Source of the DNA: Sequoia sempervirens
Taxonomy: Eukaryota; Streptophyta; Pinopsida; Cupressales; Cupressaceae
NCBI GenBank assembly: GCA_007258455.2
Contig: VDFB02275516.1
Coordinates: 1 to 64,000 of the forward strand
Length of the DNA: 64,000 bases
Direction: 5' to 3'
Shown in pieces: positions 10,842 through 22,812 of the stretch (the stretch's first letter is position 1; the number at the start of each line of letters is the position of its first letter). Made by a program: the position numbers and the translations under genes. The notes under the pieces are model-generated. The model was not told where the DNA came from, searched no databases, and saw nothing but the letters and a program-made list of their open reading frames with translations.

Positions 10842-12435
10842 TGAAATGTTGGGAAAGTAGGTTGTTCCACCTTTTAGGAGATGGAACACAAGTGTAGGGT
10901 TTTAGGACCTTTCCACCTGTTTCCTTTAAATTTCATTCAAGGAAACCTTAGAGATATCAATCTAGAGACAAAATGAGGGAAAGAGATCTACAATAAGGTG
11001 TCCTAGGGTGTGATTAAATATTAAAGGGTGTTCACCACCAAAAAAGCACTTGGAAAGACAATGAATGTAAATGATATGAAAAATTAAATATATGACCTTG
11101 AAAATGAACTAAAATAAGAACAACATACTGGAGATAAATAGAGGTACACCTAGAAACTAAAGAGGATTGAATTAAGGTCTGTAATCCTATAAATGTTGAA
11201 TTTTAATTCACATTAGGACTCATATGCCAGTAAGGGATATTTAGTCCTATTTTAGGGTTTCAGGCTAGAATAATAATTTGGAACTGCTAAACCAAGATCT
11301 ACATAAAATACCTAAAAATAGGTATACTAGGACTCATACACCAAAAGTGGCGATTTAGTCCTAGTATCAGGGATGATCTAAAAATTTGATGTCCTTTAGT
11401 GATTTCCTATAGCTTCTCTCATGTCAAATCTCTAGGTATAAAATATTGAATTGCAAGTTGTAGGTGACTTTCTGTGATCTTGCAAAGTAGATGTCAACTT
11501 TGACAACTTGAAAACTTTCTCCAAAATTTCTCTTCAATGGATCTTTCACCTAGATCTACAAATCATACATCAAAGAGAGGGAAAATTTTTGTTTCGTTAG
11601 TGGATAGGGGTTTTCCTTAGTCAAGCCCCATTTTGGTAATGAAGCTTTGAAATGAATAGAAATAGAGTGAAGGAAGGATGAATGAACAAATATGCAATGT
11701 TAAAACTCACCAAACCCTTGAACAAAAGGATGAAATATTGTGTGTAATGGCTAACATGAATTTTTATCTTGAATCTTATTTGTATGTTATGGATCTTGAC
11801 TTGAATGCTTGCTTGAATCATATGAACCTACATCACAAATGTTAGCTCAAATACAAACATGATGCATGATGAATTTAACATGATGCTTGAATCTTGAGTA
11901 TAGCTCCAAAACACTTTTCTAATCACTCTTAAATTCTCTTGAATTCTCTATAATTCTCTCACTTGAATTCTCATAAGATCACTTAAATTGCTAGCTTGTT
12001 AGGAGAAATTATGTGAAATAACCTTGTATCTATACTTGTTTATGCCAATTTTTTTAAAATTACAAGACTACGACCTAACATGAAATCTAGAGAAGAAAAT
12101 CCTAGCAAGAATTGAATTCAAAGTTAGGTCTAAGCTAAGTGAGACTTGTACACCAATTGTGGTGTATGAGTCCCAATAGGATAAGATTGGGAAACATTTT
12201 TCAAGAAATGTTTAGTTTTATGCTAAATTCAGGACCAAGCCCTGAAACTTAGGTGGGACTCATATGCCCAAGGTGGAAAATGTGTCCCAAATCACTAAAT
12301 CTGGGCCATACAATCCAAAATTACTAAATTATGATTGGTCATTACTTATGTGTTGGATCATCCTTAGAAAGATGCATTAATTTTATTAGGGAGGGCCTAG
12401 ACAAGTGCAAAAATAAAAAGGATACATTTTCCTAC
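10842..12435 (-). repeat. 5' LTR of the 5123-12435 element
   Basis: It begins (plus-strand view) TGAAATG beside the candidate primer site and matches the 3' LTR up to 12010. The rest matches, in reverse, the plus-strand LTR at 51416-53166 (for example GCATCTTTC followed by AAGGAT). The outer boundary near 12435 is approximate. Hairpins lie at 11216-11247, 11329-11362, 12141-12173 and 12254-12288. Confidence 0.65.
12141..12173. repeat. Hairpin inverted repeat (TA-type arm), LTR
   Basis: GACTTGTACACCA pairs with TGGTGTATGAGTC across a six-base loop. Confidence 0.8.
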
Positions 12436-13599
12436 ACTACAAACCCAATTTTTTAAACCTTAGATCTAAAAAAATAACAAATATGCAAACCCAAAAAGTC
12501 CAAATCTATAGAACAACACTTGCACAATGTATTTATACCTTCTAACTGCTCAGATATTTCCTACTTACCATGGATTCAACTTTGCATTAAATCTACTCAA
12601 GCAAGGGTTATTAAAAAACTAGGAGCTTGTGCCTCTCAAACCATGAAATCTTTGATACCACTTCAAAAATAATGAATCAAGACCAATTTATTGAATCCAT
12701 TTCTTATAAAATATCATGAAATAAAAACATGTATACAATCCTACAAAATAACCAAATTCATAGATCAAATAGACAATCCATAAGATAACACAAAATATAC
12801 CCTAGGAAAAACTTCAAGATGGAAAACCAAGCCTCCAAAAGCATCCATAATACATTTTTTATTCATGAAATAAATAATAAATGCACTTACAAAGTTACAA
12901 TGAACAATTATGATATATCAAACCTCTCTAATGCATCTACCATTTTTCCAAACATGAATCCACATATCCCATGCCATGCTTCACATATATGCACTTCTCA
13001 GAAAGACACAATAACATATTGGTCTACTCACCTTGACAACCTTAATCACTAATCATGTGCTTTCTTTGATAGACACAAGATAACACAAATACTACCAAGT
13101 GGTAAGATAAAACCATATGCCTCAAAAAAACCATTGAAACCTTATTTAATATTATATACTAAATTTTCACATTATTAAACATTTCCTTCAATATTAAATC
13201 ATTATCTTATGTTTCCCACATAAAAAATAATTAACCCAATATTATAATAGAAATATACAAGTGGCCTCAAATAATCACCTAATTTTGCTAAAAAAATATT
13301 CTATATGTATAACAACTAAATAATTATTTAAATACAACATTATAATTTATCAATTTATACAATGGTGTACAAAACCAAATCCTAACACAAATATACAACT
13401 TTAGGATAAAGAAATAATTCTTAGAAGTCCAATATAGAGTCATAAAAATAAATACATATAAGTCATTTAAGTGGATTAATTTTTAGATTTAAATAATTTC
13501 AGATCATTAACTTCTCAAAGATGAAACTTTTTCCATTAAATTATCTAATTCACATAGGGACTTAGAGCATCCTTTTTAGCTTTTGTACTATTTCTCTAT
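12436..13599 (-). other. Remnant of another LTR element; no gene
   Basis: A minus-strand primer-binding site at 12651-12663 implies a 5' LTR starting near 12671 and extending right. I could not find its partner LTR. Open frames here are short and lack motifs. Confidence 0.4.
12651..12663 (-). promoter_or_regulatory. Primer-binding site remnant (initiator tRNA-Met type)
   Basis: The minus strand reads AAGTGGTATCAAA. This resembles TGGTATCAGAGC, the usual plant LTR-retrotransposon site complementary to the 3' end of initiator tRNA-Met. Confidence 0.55.
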
Positions 13600-13889
13600 T
13601 GGGGAGAAAACTTTCATTATTGAGATTATGGTATTTTGTAACTATTATTTCCATGTTGCAATGAGATTATTAATTCTTTGATAACCAATAAATCCTTCAA
13701 ATTTCTTCCTACATACAACAATGTTGACAATATAATCATCACACTCATATTTGCATTCTCTAGGACAAGTAATTTTTTATGTACTTAAGTCTTTAAAATA
13801 TTGTTTGATTCTTTATGAGTCTTCTAAACTTGTATTATGTTCTTTGAGAGTATTTATTTCTAGATCCATGCTTTCTGTCACAATATTTG

Positions 13890-14690
13890 GGGTATGTGCA
13901 GGATCATCATGGAAAAAATAGGCCCTTAAGTGGAAAAAAATTTAGAAAAATCAGAGTTAGGTAACTTGACGTAAAAATTTGAATAAGTTATCTATATTTT
14001 TCAAAAATATGTAATAATAGAATCTATAGAAAATTGAATGTAGTTTCTAAACTACTAGGTTTATTTAAAAAACAAAAAAATCTATTTGGTGAAAATTTGA
14101 AATTTCAATGCAGTATTACTTAAATTTTAGGGAAAAAATAAGAATTAGGCATCTATCTAACCACCCTACCACAATAAAATGATCATTATTTTTATAATAT
14201 TTTAGATGAAGTAGAGGACTCATTTCCCGATGTGATGCATAGTTTTTTTGTAATTTGTTTCCAAGTAAATAATTAATTATGATTTTTTATTACAACTTTA
14301 AAAAAATATAAGAACTCGTATGTCTGACCACCTTATCTTGGTGAAAACTTCATGAAATTCATTTTTTTCTTTTTTAATCCTATAGTATGTGAAGCATAGA
14401 ATGTGACACATGTTTTGGATTCAAAAAATGTGATACGATTTGAAAGCTATAGATGTTTTTCAATCAACCTATCAATCAAGACTTTAGTCGTAATTCAAAT
14501 AGAAAATGAATATTATTTATTTATTAAATTCAAAGTAAAGTATAATTTATATTTGTGGAAAGATAAGAATGTCTTTTAAAAACCCTTTTTGTTTCATCAA
14601 TTTTGGGTAGGAAAAAAGTCATCAGCCACATACCCTACACATACCCATCATATTGCCACTTTTTGGCCCATCATGATCCAGCAGATACCC
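13890..14690. mobile_element. MITE copy C (4-bp-TSD family)
   Basis: The element is 801 bp, in opposite orientation to copies A and B. It begins GGGTATGTGCAGGATCATC and ends ATGATCCAGCAGATACCC. The exact direct repeat TTTG lies at 13886-13889 and 14691-14694. It interrupts the unrecognised minus-strand coding block. Confidence 0.92.
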
Positions 14691-14694
14691 TTTG

Positions 14695-14940
14695 ATTTGA
14701 TACCATCTATATCCTTTGAAAGATTTTTCACTTTATTAATGGCTTGTCTAGTAGCAAATTTTTTCCATACTATGCTTCTGATCCATGTAATAGTATCAAA
14801 TTTTTTAATCTTTGTCATAATATTTTCATAAAGAAATATATTCACATCATTTTTTACCATTCACTCGATATCCTTCTTTTTCAAGAAACCATCTATCTTT
14901 TTTATTATTATTACATGGATATCATTCTTTAATGTCACAC
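14695..14940 (-). pseudogene. Fragment of the unrecognised coding block beside MITE C
   Basis: The frame holds a lysine-rich stretch (KKFATRQAINKVKNLSKDI) that ends at the MITE C target duplication. The protein sequence resumes on the other side of the MITE at 13885 with a helix-prone segment (SMDLEINTLKEHN). No domain was identified. Confidence 0.4.
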
Positions 14941-15451
14941 TCTTCTCCTCTACATTTTTATGCAAAAAATGCATTTTTTAATACAAAGGATGCCATATTA
15001 TTTTCTCAATCCAAAATTCACAAGCGTTTCCAAAAGCTTGGAGTTTATTAAATATTTCAAATACTTACTTATCGTCACCTTTTATTTCTAAATTTTCAAT
15101 AATTAAAGGTGCATCCAATGCTTATGTTGAAATATTTAAAATACTTATAATATAAAAATCCAACACTTGTACCCATTCTTCAATTTTTTCTCTTGTCACC
15201 TTTTCTTTTCATGTTTTATACACAAGTTGTGTATATAAATCATGGAATTTACGCATATATCTCTCTCATGTGTTAGTGACCCATGTCAACTCTTGAAATT
15301 TGTTAGTCATCTTCTGCGACCTCTTTACTATATCTATCTTTCAATGGTCTAACAACCTCCACACATTTGTGTCTCAAAGAATCAAACATTAACATTGAGG
15401 AAACTTAAATTTTCTTTGACTTGGGGAAATGATTGCATAGAAATTTGGAAA

Positions 15452-15715
15452 TTACATCAAAATTAGGTTCAATATTCTCCTAATATTTTCTCTTTTACAA
15501 ATTGTTTTCCTTACAAATTGAGAAGAGGGAGGGATTTTATATGGGATCAAACTAAAATCTGAAATAGTTGGAGGTAAAATACATGTCACTAGAGGAGGCT
15601 CAAAGGTGTCATCAAGGGATGAGAGTGGAGAGATGTGAGTAGACCCATCTATATCCATAGTATTTTGATGTGATTGATGCATAGAAACTTGTGAAGGATA
15701 TGCATTTCCTTCCAT
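15452..15715 (-). pseudogene. Ser/Pro/His-rich fragment of the unrecognised coding block
   Basis: This is an 87-codon open frame with ATG at 15715 and low-complexity composition (HQSHQNTMDIDGSTHISPL). It lies directly downstream of the coiled-coil fragment but in a different frame. No homologue was recognised. Confidence 0.4.
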
Positions 15716-15762
15716 GAGGTTACTATCACTCTATTGAGGACCTTTTTCAACATTTAAATTCA

Positions 15763-16154
15763 TCAAAAACCTCTTCTCTCATAATTTGGTCTTTGTTTTA
15801 AGAAGATATTGAGTATAATTTCTTTTAAGTTTTCCATTTCTTTCAATTTCCTTATCATCTTCTTCATCAACTCTTGTTGATGTGCTCCTATTTCCAAAAT
15901 TTTTGGATCAATGTTAACTAAATATGTTGTAGTATATTTATTAGATTGTCTAAATGTCCTATAGGTTTCCCCTCTATTCCTATAAATAATATTTTTCCTT
16001 CTCTTTGCATCCAACCACTTTTTGGTATTCCTTAAATTAAAGAGATGTTTTTTAATATATTTCATTTCTTTCATGGTCCAATTAATAGGATTAATGGTTT
16101 TAAATTGTATTGTTTCTAAATAAAATTGATCAACCATGTATAAGTTATCATCTT
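15763..16154 (-). pseudogene. Coiled-coil-like fragment of the unrecognised coding block
   Basis: The open frame is 145 codons long. Its first 16 or so codons, including the ATG at 16200, come from MITE D, so the apparent start is an artefact. The native part contains a basic segment (WLDAKRRKNIIYRNRGETY) followed by a helix with regularly spaced hydrophobic residues (QELMKKMIRKLKEMENLKE), consistent with a coiled coil. It is the longest uninterrupted piece of the block. The function is unknown. Confidence 0.45.
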
Positions 16155-16961
16155 GGGTATGTGTAGGATCATCATGGAAAAATAGGGCCTTAAGTGGCAA
16201 AAAAATTAGAAAAATCAGAGTTAGGCAACTTGACGTAAAAATTTGAATAAGTTATTTATATTATTTCAAAAATATGTAAGAATAGAATCTATAGAAAATT
16301 GAAATTAGTTTCTAAACTACTAGATTTGATTTCATAAAAAAAAATAAAAATCTATTTGGTGAAAATTTGAAATTTCAATGCAGTAGTACTTAAATTTCAG
16401 GGAAAAAATAAGAAGTAGGTGTCCGTATGACCACCCACCCTAACCATAATAAAATGATAATATTTTTTATAAGATTTTAGATATAAGTAGAGGACTCATG
16501 TGTGGATGTGATGCATATTTTTTTGTAATTTATTTCAAGTAAATAATTAATTATGAATTTTTTAATATAACTTTTAAAAAATATAAAAACTCATATGTCT
16601 AACCACCTTAACTTGGTCAAAACTTCATGAAATTCATTTTTTTTTAATCCTATAGCCTGTGAAGCATAGAATGTGATGCATGTTTTGGATTCAAAAAAAT
16701 GTGATACTGTTTGAAAGCTATAGATGTTTTTCAATCAACCTATCAATTAGGACTTTAGTTGTAATTCAAATAGAAAATAAATAATAATTATTTATTAAAT
16801 TCAAAGTAAATCATAATTTATATTGGTGGAAATTTGAGAATCTTCTTTAAAATCCCTTTTTGTTTCATCAATTTTTGGTAAAAAAGAAATTTTAAGCCAC
16901 ATACCCTACACATACCCATCATATCGCCACTTTTTGGCCCATCAAGATCCTGCACATACCC
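16155..16961. mobile_element. MITE copy D (4-bp-TSD family)
   Basis: The element is 807 bp, in the same orientation as copy C. It begins GGGTATGTGTAGGATCATC and ends CCTGCACATACCC. The exact direct repeat TCTT lies at 16151-16154 and 16962-16965. It has three GGTATGTG units at the end nearest 16961. Confidence 0.93.
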
Positions 16962-17779
16962 TCTTCTATTCCTTCAACATCTAGATTCAATTAATAATCA
17001 CTAATCTATTGGATGGTCAACCTATACTAATCTCATTTCCTTACTTCAAAATAATTTTCAATGACCGTCAAATAATCTTCCAAATGAGGCTAGTGGTGAA
17101 TTTTTTTTTCCAAGTATAATTTATTCTTCACATATCCTATTATATCAGAACTCTTTATTCTAAAAAAATGTATTTACATCTTTTCCAACATGCTTTCTAC
17201 ATTTTTGAGCTCTTTTCAACAATGGATAATTATAATAAGATAACCCTATTTTGAATGGGTATCCTAGTTTCTTCAAATCTATGCATTTTTTATTAGTTGA
17301 CTCTATTTTTGTATAGAAATCAATAAAAAACAAGTGATTGTAGGGATATCTAGGTAGTTGTAAGGGAATCCTTCAAAACCCATATCCTTAAGTAAGAAAA
17401 TATAGGAAATTAAATATAATAGATTTAAAATTTCTTGATGAATTTTGTGGCTTCTTGGGAAAACCTTCAACCCAAATTAGCATCTATTTCTTTGACTATT
17501 AGCATGGTAAAAACACCATTTTCGCTCATAAAGTTTCTATTACTAATTACAACTATAATTGTTAATAAAAATTATATACAGTTTGATTTGCATCATCATA
17601 AATTCCTACTCCAATCAATCTAGGTTAGGGATTTATACTATCCATTGCATAAAATAAACTATAAAATTGCTTCATAGTTGGGAATTAATGATTTTTTCAT
17701 GTAAACTATTGCTAATCACTCTTCCCCAATTTGTGAACTGAGATCCATGACTTGTAATAATAATGAAATGATGCATCCA

Positions 17780-18060
17780 CTACTCAAAAAAACTTGTTTC
17801 TTCATCTATATTAAATCTATAAAATAGATTTTTGATATCTAATATGTCATGACCAAAGTAAAACCCAAGGAGATACTTTGTTAATTGTGACTTTCCTTTT
17901 TTTGGTCTTTTTAGCCAACTTTTAGCAACGTGGTTCAAATAGTAATCCTTTTTCTCAGTGAAATAATTATTATAATATTTTTTGGTCATGTACACATAGT
18001 CTTCCCTATTTAAGAGCATCAACCTAGTGCTTATAGATGGCCCATCTAGTTTTTCTATTA
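17780..18060 (-). pseudogene. First visible fragment of the unrecognised coding block
   Basis: This is an 80-codon frame (ATG at 18022) with readable sequence upstream to about 18060. It is rich in Tyr, Lys and Asn (YVYMTKKYYNNYFTEKKDYY). Continuation past the stop needs a frameshift, after which protein-like sequence goes on to about 17450. No family was recognised. Confidence 0.4.
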
Positions 18061-18120
18061 GTTTGATATCTGCACTCCAAATTTCTCACTTCTTAGGTCT
18101 TGATGTAGGAGTATTTAGGG

Positions 18121-18852
18121 TGTAAGAGCATTCTTCCATCACCAAAAAAAGAGTTTATTTTATTTTTTGTTAGGTTTGATGAATAATTTTTAATAAAGGG
18201 CTTAAAATAATAGTGTTACTATTTTTAGTAAGTTAGAATTTGTGCATGTATATATGTAAAATCTTACATAGAGCTCTACAATAGTGAAATAAATACATTG
18301 GTAAAGAAATCACTTCAATACCATTTTTCATTTGTGAGATATTAATTTTTTTATTTTTAAAATCCCTTAAAAATATTCAAGAGGTTTCAGATGAGCATGA
18401 AATTGGCTAAAATTCAAAATTTCCCTAAGTGGTTTTGTCAATCCAATGCATGAGTGAAAAGTCATGGCTTTGAGAAGTTGCACTAAAATTTGGAAATTTC
18501 CTTAGATTAGGAAAAGGGACAATTGGATTTTTTTCATGCTAAAATGGAATTCATAGTTCATTGGCATGTGGAAAAATTATATAAAGGTGTCACAAATGGA
18601 AAGAGGCTAATTTTGGATGAGAAAAAAGATGAATTTCCTATTTTTTGGTACAAAGTGGAGGTTGTGGTTTTAGTAGCCATTACTATTAGTCACAAATTTT
18701 TATGTCTAATTTTCTACATATAGTTGCATCTCGTATTTATATAAGAGAAATATTATGACCTTAATAATTATATTGCAGATGATTTCATTAATGTCTAATA
18801 AATGTTGCAGGTTTTTTGTTCTTAAATTTTATTATCCAAGCAAGGTTATTTT
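18121..18852. other. No gene recognised
   Basis: A 66-codon plus-strand frame at 18523-18723 has no motif. The region separates the unrecognised block from the LTR starting at 18853. Confidence 0.35.
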
Positions 18853-19310
18853 TATAAGAATTAGGAGAATCTAGGAAATAAAAGACAAGCACAAATGAAC
18901 AATAAAAAATATTATATTTAGATGTCCCAAATGATGATGAGTTCAAAGCCTTACATATATAGGAAAGGAAAATGCAATCAAAATTTGAGGTGGATTGAAA
19001 AGCACCCCAAGATGTGGCACAAATGAGTAGACAAGTGTCCTATAGGTGTCAACCTTAGAAACACTTGGAATGTGCAAACCAACAACCTCTATGACCAAGT
19101 CATCAACCTTTATGCCAATTGTTGAGTGACATTTGAGGTCAGATGGAAAGAATTCCAACCTCAAAAAGGTATGTGCATGAGATTAGCCAAATAACTTGGT
19201 AGCCTTTAGAGGTCTAAAAGGTTGCACATTTAGTTAGACAAGATATTTTCTAACCTCATCAACCTAAGTACACTTAAGTGTAGTGAATAGATGAATTATT
19301 CACTCTAACG
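18853..19310 (-). repeat. 3' LTR (or solo LTR) of a second LTR family
   Basis: This 458-bp stretch matches 45594-46310 once the latter's 264-bp insertion is removed. Shared text includes AATCTAGG followed by AAAAGACAAG at the left, and CATCAACCTAAGTACACTTA at the right. The purine-rich tract on the minus strand at its right edge places internal DNA to the right, so this should be the 3' LTR of a minus-strand element. Confidence 0.7.
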
Positions 19311-19327
19311 TCCCCACCCCCCTTAAG
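19311..19327 (-). other. Polypurine tract
   Basis: The minus strand reads CTTAAGGGGGGTGGGGA immediately before the LTR edge. This is the usual position and composition of a plus-strand primer. Confidence 0.6.
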
Positions 19328-20635
19328 TGATACTTGGGGAGGTCACAAAAGTGCAAATAGATAGAAATGGGTCTCGATTAGAGGCCATGTTAGGTACCAT
19401 GTACAATGCATTCTCTCACAACTAGAGAAAAAGGAGAAAACCCAATGGGAAAAAAAATCCTCTCAAAAAAAGAGAATTATAAGGATTTAAGACCTTATAA
19501 AAAACTTTCCCTTGATGATAGGAACATGATGATGAAGAACTATTGAAGCAAGTAGAAGTTGTAAACTCTACTGATAATGAATTGGTGTCCACTCCAAAAT
19601 CAACAAATATCCAAGTAATGTAGATCAAGATGTGAGATACAAAACACTACATGAGTGATCATATGAACACTAATCAATCAATGTACATAAATTTTATCAA
19701 ACTCTGTGAAGTCAATAATACAAATAGTACTATGACGAGGATTACTAGAATCTCAAAATGTGATTCATTGAAATAATCCCCCATATGAGAGATCAAGATA
19801 GAAGGCGCATGAGGCCTCCCAAAATAGGATTCCTCCATTGCTTAATTGAAAGAAGAATTATCATGTAACACATCATAGTCCCCTTAATTCTAAAGGAATA
19901 TAAATAGAACCAACTGCAATCGAGAGTGTGCAATGAATCTAAAAATGTATAAGAAAAGGAGAAAGGGTGTGCTCCAAGGCACACTTGCATGAGGTCAGAA
20001 TCACAAAGACCCATGTTGTGATGGAATAACCCCCCATTACACTTTATAATTCAATGTAAGTACAATAATTTTCCAAATTCCCTCCACACATTTAGTTTTG
20101 TTGCACTTTATATTAGTGCATTTACAAACTTATTTGCTATTTGAGTTCTACAAATTTATTGTCATGAGGTTGATTAAGAAGACACAAATTAAGTTATGTC
20201 TTGCAAACCTCAAAAAAACAAAAGAAAGAGAAAAGAATAACCCATGATGATGAGCCCCCCTTTTATCAAATTCATTGCAAAAGAGAAAATTGATTCCTTT
20301 TTTACAAATTTTTAACTAAGGCAAAAAAATGTCCCTGTCCCTTCCATTTCCAAAAAAAAAATCCCTTTGCAAACTCATTGAAAAATTAAAAACGAGTCTT
20401 CTTTTACAAATTTTTAACAATGGAAAAATGAAAAAATATCTCCCCTCCCTTAAAAATATTGATGGTTTCACATAACTACTTTTTTTAAATTTGATAATGA
20501 CATAAGAAATTAAATGCAACCATTTAGTAAAAAATGAATAGTCACTTGCAAGATGATTTCAAAGACAACTAAAAGTTTCACAATAGAAATAAAAATCCTC
20601 ACTAATGAAATGATAGAATGCCACATTGTAACGCC
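19328..20635 (-). other. Internal remnant of the second LTR family; no coding motif
   Basis: Minus-strand open frames of 67-73 codons (19422-20014 and 20316-20519) show no retroelement domain. The partner 5' LTR was not found next to this copy. Confidence 0.4.
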
Positions 20636-21752
20636 CCACCAAAGAACCCCAGAGGATGACACATCTAACTACTATAATGTCAAATTTTTTTTTTGAAGTG
20701 CAATAACATGGATTGTAAATTGTATCTAAACATAACATATAGGATAAGCTATGTCCTGTAATGTTCTATGACTGCATTACTAACTTTCTATTAACAAAAT
20801 ATAAACATACATCATGGAATAACTAACAACAAGATTTACTTTCAAAACCATTGCATTAAATAAATAAACACATTCATTTCCATATTATAACATCAAATAA
20901 ATAATCATCAAAAATCATATATATAGAATTGCAAGTACATATACAAATTCCCTTACATGAGGATACATCATAGCCATTACATCAATTTGAATTAATGCTT
21001 CCCTAAATTACAACGGGAAGAATACATCATGATTACATTACATGATACAAAGGATATATAGGTACAATACATAACATGTGCAATTGTCTCTCAAACTAGT
21101 ACGAGATTAGGGATTTGTTACTTGAGGTACATCCTTCACACACATGAACACAACTAGGGAAACCTAATGGAGGAAAAAGCACAATCCACTCAACCATGTA
21201 GAACCCTAAGGTCCACCCCCCATGCTAGGAGATAACAATATGGTCGCACAACAAAAAACATCCATGAAGATATAAACACAACACCAAAGGGCTAACAAGA
21301 CTCCAACATACCATGTACAATATAACATCACATAATAGAGGCACCACTTCTAGAGGCACACAAACAAAAAAGAGAAACATTTGAGACTAGGGAATGATAG
21401 ATTGCAATAGGGAGGAGTGTGATCACATATCTTTCTATGGGTTACTCTTGTGAATCTTCCTAGGCTCCCGACCTCCATCATGGGTTACCTTGATAGCCTC
21501 TACTAATCTTCGGCCCCCATACAAACTCATGCAGAATCAACATACCTTTCATTAAGAAAAGGTAGTTGATCTTTCCATTCTAGGCCTTCCCATCTCATCT
21601 CAAGCCTAAAAAAACACTTGATCCCTGAGTGAGGCTTACTATCATCTTGATCAATGTGAGAACTACCCAACCCCCTAAATAATTAATTAGGTTATCACTG
21701 AATAAAGAAAATCCCAATGAGTTACCCTAGACATCACTTTTGTTTCTAGACC
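20636..21752 (+). repeat. LTR-like sequence starting TGTAACGCCCC, left part
   Basis: TGTAACGCCCCACC is a typical plant LTR beginning. The body is an inverted relative of 1290-1760. It is cut at 21752 by the insertion of the 21753-35519 element. The DNA from 35520 (CATTGAGAGTCATTCCTAC) continues the same relative, whose reverse complement reads CACTTAGAGCCACTCCCAC. Confidence 0.5.
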
Positions 21753-22732
21753 TAATGTAAAGTAGGGGTGGAAAAACTCAAAACAACCTTAAAAAAGTAC
21801 CTTTGTTCATCAAAAAGTGGGTTTTCCTTCACAAACCCTCATTCTTGCTTGTAACCTTTCAAAATGGAAAATTGGACATATATTTTGACTAAGATCTACT
21901 CTACAGAAAAGGAGACCCATTTGGCCATTCTTATACATATCCAAAAATAAGGTAGGGTTTCTTTGTATGGAGGGGCTCAAAATTTGACTTTCCTACTTCT
22001 AAGATGGTTTTTTTAGGGACTTTCTACACCTAAATGCAAGCAGACTTTCATTATTAACTTCATCAAAATGGAAAACTATGAAATATCCTCTAAATTGTAT
22101 TTAAATACCCTCAAAATAAAACTTTTTTACCAGTTCTTAGAGATTTTTGATGGAGGGAAGAAAAGATATGGAATTTTCTTGTTCATTGGAAACCCTAGGG
22201 TAGATTCAAACCTATTGTTACAAAAAATGCTATAACTTTCTCTAAACTTAATTAAATTTAACCAAAAAAAACCGAATGAAAGCTACTTCATTATCTTTCC
22301 AACCGTACCATGTTCAGTCAGTACAAAGGCTGTACAGATCTATACCACATGAAATAATAGGACTATTACAAGAAAAATACATAGAAAATTTGCTCCAAAT
22401 TGATTCCAATTTTCATTCTCGTCTTTTCCAACCTTCCGAACCTTAGGATTCATGTTTAAAACATGTATTTATGATTTCCCAATCATTTTCAAACTACCAA
22501 CCACCAACAACTAACTTTCTAATAAAATTTGCAACCTTAATGCACTTTTGACAACTTTCTCAATCACAACTTTTACAATTTTGACATCATTTGCATTATG
22601 ACTCTGAAACATTCTAAAATGGTCTAGAATGACTACAAATGATCATTAATGGTCCAAAATAACCTTATTTACATCAAACAACACAAAACAAGACAAAAAC
22701 CCAAATTTGAGCATGAAGGTGCTCCTGCACCA
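21753..22732 (-). repeat. 3' LTR of the outer element
   Basis: This 980-bp LTR starts TAATGTAAAG and ends GGTGCTCCTGCACCA. It is collinear with 32771-33368 plus 35113-35519; shared text includes GGGTTTTCCTTCACAAACCC and GGTAGGGTTTCTTTGTATGG. It provides the unoccupied counterpart of the MITE F insertion site, near 22336. Confidence 0.8.
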
Positions 22733-22812
22733 TACTCCCAAGGGAAAGAAAAACTCAAGTCCACTTGAGTGTAGGGCTTCTTTCTCTTCCGGGTCTTCCA
22801 ATTCTTCCACAT
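22733..22812 (-). other. 3' internal stub of the outer element
   Basis: Eighty bases lie between the LTR and the inserted Tat-like element. They include a G-rich stretch on the minus strand (CCCTTGGGAGTA) next to the LTR, in the place of a polypurine tract. Confidence 0.5.

Larger units (their letters stand above)
5123..12435 (-). mobile_element. Tat-like Ty3/gypsy retrotransposon, decayed, minus strand
   Basis: Two direct repeats about 5.7 kb apart (5123-6290 and 10842-12435) are the LTRs, oriented on the minus strand. Between them lie a leader rich in TTGCATTAG (10220-10841), coding remnants (8540-10219) and a 3' noncoding part (6291-7462) resembling that of the elements at 22813 and 53167. 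Two MITEs (7463-8255 and 9101-9870) have inserted. No protease, reverse transcriptase or integrase was recognised. The family assignment rests on shared leader and LTR sequence with copies that encode gag and protease. Confidence 0.7.
13600..18120 (-). pseudogene. Unrecognised decayed coding block, split by two MITEs
   Basis: On the minus strand, from 18120 down to 13600, protein-like sequence persists through many stops and frameshifts and resumes across MITE D (16155-16961) and MITE C (13890-14690). Visible features are a lysine-rich, tyrosine-rich first part (17780-18060), a coiled-coil-like helix (15763-16154), a Ser/Pro/His-rich linker (15452-15715) and a last part after MITE C with CPRECKYECDD and further cysteine. 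The order suggests one long polyprotein of roughly 900 or more codons. I do not recognise the family. A retroelement or an endogenous pararetrovirus-like relic are both possible, and neither is demonstrated. Confidence 0.45.
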
